A stretch of 64,000 nt of DNA, taken from Pelobates cultripes. Its lineage: Eukaryota > Chordata > Amphibia > Anura > Pelobatidae. Below the pieces are notes generated by a model. The model was not told the DNA's origin. It searched no databases and worked only from the letters and a program-made list of their open reading frames with translations. Numbering within the stretch: position 1 is the first letter of the stretch; the number at the start of each line of letters is the position of its first letter. Below are positions 57,536 to 64,000 of the stretch, in pieces. The position numbers were made by a program, and so were the translations under genes. Location of the stretch: the NCBI GenBank assembly GCA_933207985.1, contig OW240924.1, positions 68,362,985 to 68,426,984 of the forward strand, in the 5' to 3' direction.

Positions 57536-58128
57536 TTTCCAATGCAATGAATTGCTTACAAGTCCCTGTATAATGCTGCTCCAACCTACCTATCCTCCCT
57601 AGTACACAAGTATGTCCCGTCTAGGCCCTGGCGCTCTGCCGAAGACCTACGTCTATCCTCTGTCCGTATTCCCACCTCAGATGCTCGCTTTCAAGACTTT
57701 TTCAGGGCTGCAACTTTTCTGCGGAACTACCTTCCCTTCTCCGCTAGACTTTCACCCAGTCTCCACTCCTTCATAAAAATCATTGAAACCCATTTCTTCA
57801 GGAAAGCATATCATTTAAACTGTTAGCGAATTTTCATTCCCCCCCATGACTCCTCTCTCACAAAGGTAAAAAATAACCTACTAAGCCCTTAGTGATTACT
57901 TTTCTAGCAACCTATTTCATTACCCCTACTTATACCCGTTGTGTCACTAGACCCCACTCCCTCTAGCATGTAAGCTCATTGAGCAGGGCCCTCATTCCCT
58001 CTGTTCCTGTGCGTCTATTTGTCTGGTTACAATTACTTGTCTGTTAGTCCACCAATTGTACAGTGCTATGGAATTTGCTGGTGCTATATAAATAATAAAA
58101 AAATAAAATAATAATAATAATAATAATG
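57536..58128 (+). mobile_element. L2-type LINE 3' end with (TAA)n tail
   Basis: An open frame (57551-57826, stop TAG) reads YKSLYNAAPTYLSSLVHKYV, then PSRPWRSAEDLRL and FIKIIETHFFRKAYHLN, the carboxy end of an L2-like polyprotein. It is followed by a 3' UTR with TGTAAGCTCATTGAGCAGGG, TGTACAGTGCTATGGAATTTG and GCTATATAAATAA, and a (TAA)n microsatellite. The reading frame is intact over 91 codons, so this is one of the younger LINE pieces. It is 5'-truncated. Confidence 0.85.
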
Positions 58129-59299
58129 AATGATACTGAGAATTTTTCAGTATGGATATTTTGGATTACATTTTTAATTATTTTTCTTCTACAAAATAGA
58201 TGTTTAGTGATTACACTGAAGCCTGCTACTGCTACTGGACATGTTATTGTGATGAAGAACACACAATTATTTGTTTATATATTAAGTACAACCGAAAGAA
58301 TGTACACAGCTGAGTGTAGCCTCCACATGACTTTGTGTGCCTTGGACGTACACAGTACGCAGCAAACGATTTTTTAATAAAAAATACTAGTTTAAAACAA
58401 AATCAGTACTGCAACAGAACAGTTAACAGTCCATGCCCGCAACTGAAAATTATAGTACACTTGTATACTATGAGTTATATTCCTTCTATAAGGAAGAAAT
58501 AATAAGCAAAATAGAAGATTCACAATTACATTATCTTCATATAACATTAACAAACATAAAAATGTAAAATATAGCTCCCCATTTACTCACGATACTCAAT
58601 CCAATATTATTCGTGAAGCAAATTCCAAAATATATCATGTGTTTGCTACTATGTTATAGTGTTTATTATGCCAGTTCCAGAGTCTGGTGATGGATGGTCA
58701 ATATCTTTTTCATATTCTAGGATAATATCCTTATACGGTAGCATCACACTTGCTCTATGCCTAATAGTTCGTAGCCGAAAAACAGTTCTATGCCAGAAAT
58801 TCCATTTTGTGTACAGGTGACTTTAGGACATAATCATGTTGGAATACATTTGGGTTCTGTAAGGAAGCAAGATCAAGCTATTGTTCTGGAAGTAGGTTTG
58901 TGACCACCACCAAAACACTTCTGTGTCCTTCGAGCAACTCCTGATAAAACAGAACAAAGTACAATCAAAAAAAAATAAATGAGAAAATAGTTAAAATGTT
59001 TTCAACCAAGCTTGATGCCTCAAGCAATAAAGAGATTTCCAAATTTACCACTTCAGTGTTTTATATTTCTTATTTTATTTTAAAAAGGAATTACCGAAAT
59101 AAAACATTCAAAGATATAGCTTTTTATACAGATAAACCCAGAGATTTGTGAAATAAGTAGTAAACGCCTCACTGGCTCCAAATTACATCTCTGCAGATAT
59201 AATCTATATGAATCTAAAATACATATTTCATTGTTGCTGCAAACCTTCCAGAACCCTTTTTTCAGCTTCCTATACTGATTGTTATGCATTCGCAGTCCT
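58129..59299. other. No recognised feature
   Basis: AT-rich sequence. Confidence 0.45.
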
Positions 59300-59640
59300 A
59301 AGTTATCTCCACGGCGATGAAATGCTTGTTTATTGAGAAATGCAGAAATCTATTGGTCTATATTGGCGTTGAGGCTGCTGCTATTAAAATGCTTTATTAT
59401 TCCTGGTGTTTAGTTGTTGTTTTTTTTTTCAGATTGAAGAAGCCATTTTGTGGCGAGAGAATGCTGTGGCAGCTACTCTGAGTTTCTAAGCTGCTGTTAT
59501 TTATAATTAGCCAAGTAATGAAGGATAATCGCTTGTATTGCAGCAATATCTAGCTAAAGTGTAGTTGGTTTCTGAAGAGCCTTAAATAAAATATTAGCAA
59601 ATAAATGAGCTAAAATTACATAAGTGACACATTCAGAGTC
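59300..59640. other. Candidate conserved non-coding element
   Basis: Free of repeat signatures, with dense homeodomain-type AT cores (TTATAATTAGCC, GGATAATCGC) and clean composition. I infer this only from its look. No comparison was possible. Confidence 0.2.
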
Positions 59641-59701
59641 TTTCGTAGAACATTAAGCAATGTATAAAGATTGATATTTACTCCTATCAGTCTGAATTCT
59701 G

Positions 59702-60085
59702 TTAAAGGAACGCTATAATGTTAGGAAAATAAACCTGTATCCTAACGCTACAGTGCCCCGTTCCTAGTTACATACATTTCCCTCCGTGCGGCAGCATCGA
59801 GGAGGTATGGCCCCCTCTGGCGATAGTTCAATTCATTGCTCCTTTTACAGAAGCACTGGGGACCTGATGTGCATGCCGGCTTTAAAGCTTCCCTACAGGA
59901 AATCAATGAATTCAGTGCTTTCCTATAAATTCCAAAAATATATGACCAGGTTTTACTCATTCAGTGCAGAGAAAACGCCTCTGGTGGCGGCCAGGAATAC
60001 AGTCACTGGAGGCGGATTGAGCACTGCAGTGTAAACATTGCAGTTTCTAAAAAAAAAATTGCAAAAATTTACATTGCAGGGTTAA
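59702..60085 (+). mobile_element. T2-type MITE
   Basis: It begins TTAAAGGAACGCTATAATG with a subterminal hairpin partner (ATCCTAACGCTACAGTG). The interior contains CACTGGAGGCGG. It ends in GCAGGGTTAA (about 60076-60085), a weaker right end. Confidence 0.55.
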
Positions 60086-60214
60086 ATGCACAGGAAACCA
60101 GAAGGTTGAGAAGCCAGTAGCAAGTGACAAGTTTGGTATACCTAGCAAACAGGGAGGTATCCAGGGGAGTCAAGGTCAGGATAATGAAGAGGAGAAAAAG
60201 AAGGGTGGCCAAAA

Positions 60215-60740
60215 TTGAAAGGACTCTATAGTCATCAAAACATATTTAGCTTAATGAAGCAGTTTGGGAGTATAGATTATGCCCCTGCAGTCTCACTGCA
60301 CAGTTCTTAGCCATTTAGGAGTTAAATTACTTTGTTTATGCAACCCTAGTCACTCCTCCCTGTATGTGACTCACACAGACTTTCTAAACACTTCCTATAA
60401 AGAGACATCTAATGTTTAAACTTCCTATTATTATTATTATTGCACGGTCTGTTTTATTTAGAATTTATTATCTCCTGCTCTATTAATAGCTTGCTAGACC
60501 CTGCAGGAGCCTCATGTATGTAATTAAAATTCAATTTACAAAGTAAGTTAACATCTGATTGAAAGTGAAAACTGTTTTTTTTCTTGCAGACTGTGTGAGC
60601 CACAGGCAGGGAAAGTGTGGCTAGGCCTGAATGGACAGAAACAAAAGAGAAATAAACAGTGAGACGTCAGAGGCATGATCTATACACCAAAACTGCTTCA
60701 TGAAGCTAAAGCTGTTTTATTGCTTATAGTGTCCTTTTAA
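60215..60740. mobile_element. Complete T2-type MITE, 526 bp, long inverted ends
   Basis: The left end TTGAAAGGACTCTATAGTC and the right end TATAGTGTCCTTTTAA are part of about 75-bp imperfect inverted repeats that include AAAACTGCTTCATGAAGC. Borders are TTGA and TTAA (one mutation). This is the best intact reference for the split copy at 4.0-4.8 kb. Confidence 0.75.
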
Positions 60741-61189
60741 GTATTACATGGGATAACTTAAAAAGAAAAAACATACAAAAAATACTTAGCAACTCTAATT
60801 TAGAGATTATAAAAGTTTTAGCTAACAAGTACACATATAAGACGAATGTATGCAAAGCATGCTGAATCCAGGTTTTTATGGGGACTGTACCAGTACCGTA
60901 TCAAAATAACTGTTGGGGATAAAATCAACCCGGGCCCTTTGTGGATGATGGATATTTGCCAACTCATTCCGAGCTCTGGAAATTGGAAATTAATAGCAGA
61001 GACGTGTTCAATAACCAATTCAAATTGCTTTATTACGCAAGTTATATTTATACCATTTTATTTATATTACAGTGATATGACATTATGATATATTAGCACA
61101 CAAATAGAGATGCAAAACAGCTCTTTATGGGGTAATACCAAGTCAACAGGTAAGATTATAGGTATTGATTACTGATATCTTACATAGTC
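60741..61189. other. No recognised feature
   Basis: AT-rich sequence. Confidence 0.45.
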
Positions 61190-61290
61190 TTCAATTTAAT
61201 ATTTTTGGGTAATTTTCAAATTGTTGAATACTTTTGGATATACTTTTAAAATGATTTAATATTTTGAAAAATGTTAGATGTATCATTAAA
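61190..61290 (+). repeat. AT-rich interspersed repeat, copy 3
   Basis: TTTAATATTTTTGGGTAATT, then GAATACTTTTGGATATACTT, then TTTAAAATGATTTAATATTTTG. It aligns with the minus strand of 20.55-20.64 kb. Confidence 0.65.
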
Positions 61291-61420
61291 TGAAAATAAC
61301 TTATCATTTAAAACACCTTAAATACGAATATCCCATCCACCTTCCTATTTACTATTGTATAGCAAATACATTGTAAAATATAGTTAATAAAATTGCCAAT
61401 AGATTATAATGATTTATCAT

Positions 61421-61615
61421 TTATATAGTTACATATGAAAAGAGACATGTGTCCATCAAGTTCAACCTTTCTCAGATCTGTTTTTTGCTGTTCATCCAAA
61501 AGAAGGCAAAAGACCAATTTTGCAGCACTTCCAGTTTTGCAACAAAGTAGGAAGAAATCCCTTCTTTACCCCAGAATGGCAGTTAGATTACATAGTTAAT
61601 GTAAACAAGTGTTCA
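61421..61615 (-). mobile_element. CR1-type LINE 3' end, antisense
   Basis: It starts TAGTTACATATGAAAAGAG and contains GTCCATCAAGTTCAACC, TTTTTTGCTGTTCATCC and CCCCAGAATGGCAG, the same order as 32.83 kb. Confidence 0.7.
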
Positions 61616-62890
61616 TATAGATCATATCTATTGTATTAAAAAAAAATAATGAAAAAGTTGTTTTAATGTTCCGCAGGAAATACATAAACCAGTGGCATGG
61701 TACTGTTTTCTACATTTTCCAGTGGTCTTATTTGGGTCAAGAGTGAGATTAGCCTGATGTTATCATACCTAAGATTTTTACCTGATCATTGATTGATAAC
61801 ATTTATTATCAGCTGTAGTGATACAACTCGTAAACAGATGCGTACAAGTCAAGAGACCTCTGATAGTGAAGTCTTCTTCGATTCAGTACTATAAATTGAA
61901 TAAATAATTCTACTAGCATTCTCTGCTTCATGATAGAGTAATTAGCTTTGGCAGTTCATCCAAGCTTAACAGAGTAACAGACAAAGATGAATCTCCTGGA
62001 GTTTAAGCATACGCCTCGAAAAAATGGAAGATATACTTTGTCCTTCACAAAGGACTCTTCAGTAGCAAGTACTTGTTTACAAAATTACCCAATGGCGTGA
62101 GGTCCACCCAAAATGCTAAAAGACAGATAAGGTATAAGCAAAACAGAAAAGTAGCTTTTGGGTGGGATTGTGAGAAAAAATCTATTCAATCCATATTTTG
62201 TGTGTCACCGCTATGTATTTTTAAAATTTTTTGTGTGTGTTTGTAATTGTCATAATAATTAACCGGTGTAGTCATGCTGAGTGTGTGTCAGATGCATCAA
62301 GATCAACTTTTCAAATATCTCTTTCAGCCGTTCGTCCAAAAAGGAGTAGAAAAAAACGTTGAGAATTTTCCATATGTTTCAAACATAAATACTGTTTACT
62401 TAAGCTGAAGAGCAGTAGTTTTGGTATAACAGTGACTTTACTGCAGACTAGAGCAAGTTATAGCTCAGTTTTATAGTTTCTATTTAAAAGCTTTTGCTTC
62501 AGAAACAAAGATAGCTGTCCGGGTAGATCATCAATGGAATGTGTATAGCATGTGTGAAAGATCTTTTATACACTTTGTGATTACAATGTTACGTATGTTA
62601 CTTCTTCGGAATGCTTTGTTCTTGCAAATATACATACATACTGTGTTATCCCTTGTGAACTCATTACAGCAAGTATATCTTGGGTTAAGTTGTTTTTAGA
62701 ACATATGATATGCCAGGTTTGTAATGTAAAATGCAAAGATTATATACAGTACAATTCAAAAGGCACTGCAGGTTAATGTCTGGTTATTTTGTTTTTTGCT
62801 ACAACACTGGCATGGTTGTTTACTAAAATTACAATTGTTGGGAATGCAACGTGAAATTAAAATTTAGACCAATATAGTTAATTTGGAAGT
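61616..62890. other. No recognised feature
   Basis: AT-rich sequence. Confidence 0.45.
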
Positions 62891-62949
62891 ACAGCTTACT
62901 TACTGAACTTGATGGACGCAAGTCTCTTTTCAACTATGTAACTATGTAG
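62891..62949 (+). mobile_element. CR1-type LINE 3' terminus, sense
   Basis: GAACTTGATGGACGCAAGTC is followed by CAACTATGTAACTATGTAG, the sense version of the antisense ends at 32.83 and 61.42 kb. Confidence 0.65.
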
Positions 62950-64000
62950 TACTTGGAGAATGTTTCCAATTCACTATTTTGTCCTTCAATTTGAAATTCA
63001 CTTACAAATTCAGAAAATTATCACTTTAGTTAATAAGCCTTGTGAGTCTTTTAAACTTTAGAGATTTTTTTTTCATTGAGGAGGAGTGAAATCATACACT
63101 ATGCATCTGTACAAGCAGATTTGTTTCTGTGCCAGATGATGACTTGCAATGGATCAATGGAGTAGGTAAGTGGGAGACTTTCTTAATCAAAGAGAAGAGA
63201 TTTAGAGTCCCAAGGCTGGTGGGGTGACCCAAATAACAGGGTAGCCTTCTCCCCAGGGAATCCAAATTAGCACCTTGGTGGACACTCCAGTGGGTGTCCT
63301 GGGGCTTAACCCCTAGTTAATAAGTAAAAAATAAAAAAAATTAAAAAAATCAATTCACTGAGGACAACCTCAGTGACAAAAGTTTTTCACTGGAATAAAT
63401 AAATGACATAGAAAATGAAAATAGGTCTATGAGATCCAGACCCTAGAAACTTGCAAAAAAGTGTCGTGAAAAAGACACAAACAACAACTAAGCCTTTCGG
63501 CTAAACCTCTCTTCACTCCACTGACATTGATGCAAACAGCAAAACTATCTGACTTTATTCGTAATTAATTATATCACTGTCTGCATAGTCTGTAATACTC
63601 AGTGGAATAAAATATAAAAAGTGTCCTAGATACTGAAAAAATGACCGTAAAAATAAATAAAAGTGTTTTAAAGCAGCTATAGAATTAACAGCCTGAAGTG
63701 TATATTGGGAGAAACCATTTTTATCATAAGGTCTCCCTATCAATGCAGACCCAACTATGTTTGAATGTGTTACCGATATGTATCAGTTCAGATGTAACCA
63801 AATTGATATAAAATGTAACATATCCTATTAGGAGGCTGTTGCTGCAACCGATCAAAAAGTAGTCTAAGTTATTAATATCTCAACTGTTGCCAAGTATCTG
63901 GACATTAAATAATAATAACAAAAAGAGAGGAAATAAAAGCAAGAAAATTAAACTAAATAGTGTAGGAGTGGTTACAGTATAGTGCGACCAACCTTCTTTA
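62950..64000. other. No recognised feature
   Basis: AT-rich sequence. A GC-richer patch at 63210-63310 (CACCTTGGTGGACACTCC) may be an old repeat. No boundaries are seen. Confidence 0.4.

Noticed and set aside
1..64000. tRNA, rRNA and snRNA genes
   Set aside because: No A/B-box pairs with a cloverleaf, rRNA blocks or snRNA signatures were recognised by eye. A tRNAscan-SE and Infernal run would be needed to exclude degenerate copies.

Overview
The window looks like intergenic or deep intronic nuclear DNA from an anuran amphibian. I infer this from the repeats. There are about ten MITEs carrying the TTAAAGG(G/R) ends and TTAA target of the T2 family known from Xenopus. There are several short non-autonomous hAT elements with 8-bp target-site duplications (TSDs). 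CR1- and L2-type LINE 3' ends, Penelope-like elements (PLEs) with hammerhead-type cores, and solo LTRs with TG..CA ends are also present. I find no convincing host protein-coding gene, rRNA, tRNA or CRISPR. Almost all of the open frames are chance frames or lie inside repeats. The longest (162-185 codons) are only translations of minisatellites.

Layout. 0.9-5.5 kb: a T2 MITE end, a 0.9-kb TGTCTGTA-type minisatellite, a probable LTR, a PLE inserted in a T2 MITE (16-bp TSD), and a solo LTR (TSD GTTAC). 5.5-9.9 kb: little recognisable. 10.0-10.7 kb: a hAT carrying telomere-like repeats, beside an L2 3' end. 12-24 kb: T2 ends, a 134-bp spacerless palindrome with two head-to-head hammerhead-like motifs, a small and a 720-bp hAT, an AT-rich repeat family, and a direct repeat. 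26.4-29.4 kb: an inverted 80-bp repeat cluster, a perfect 51-bp hairpin, and a broken LINE with endonuclease, reverse transcriptase and a 2A-like motif. 29.5-31.1 kb: a 125-bp direct repeat flanking a degenerate reading frame.

32.8-39.6 kb is the most layered part. It holds an antisense CR1 and a PLE split by a solo LTR (TSD TACTC). A second PLE lies in the opposite orientation, with an inverted tail and an exact 14-bp TSD. A 1.2-kb LTR (TSD CTTTC) carries a perfect 107-bp inverted copy of its own end. 40-41.6 kb: the same minisatellite as at 1.2 kb, inverted, then a 788-bp hAT with two long hairpins. 43.7-64 kb: a CR1 3' end, two complete T2 MITEs of one subfamily, a copia-like integrase fragment, a fold-back element, a 118-bp hAT, a T2 MITE split by a solo LTR, an L2 3' end, and two more T2 MITEs.

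The strongest new observation is in the two PLE copies. Each has a TATA box 36-37 nt upstream of a hammerhead-like motif, so the ribozyme would sit at the transcript's 5' end. The stem that closes the motif differs between the copies yet still pairs (CCAAT/ATTGG in one, TCCAT/ATGGA in the other). Each copy also carries tandem GGGGAT-type units that end in GTRAGT splice-donor-like sites.
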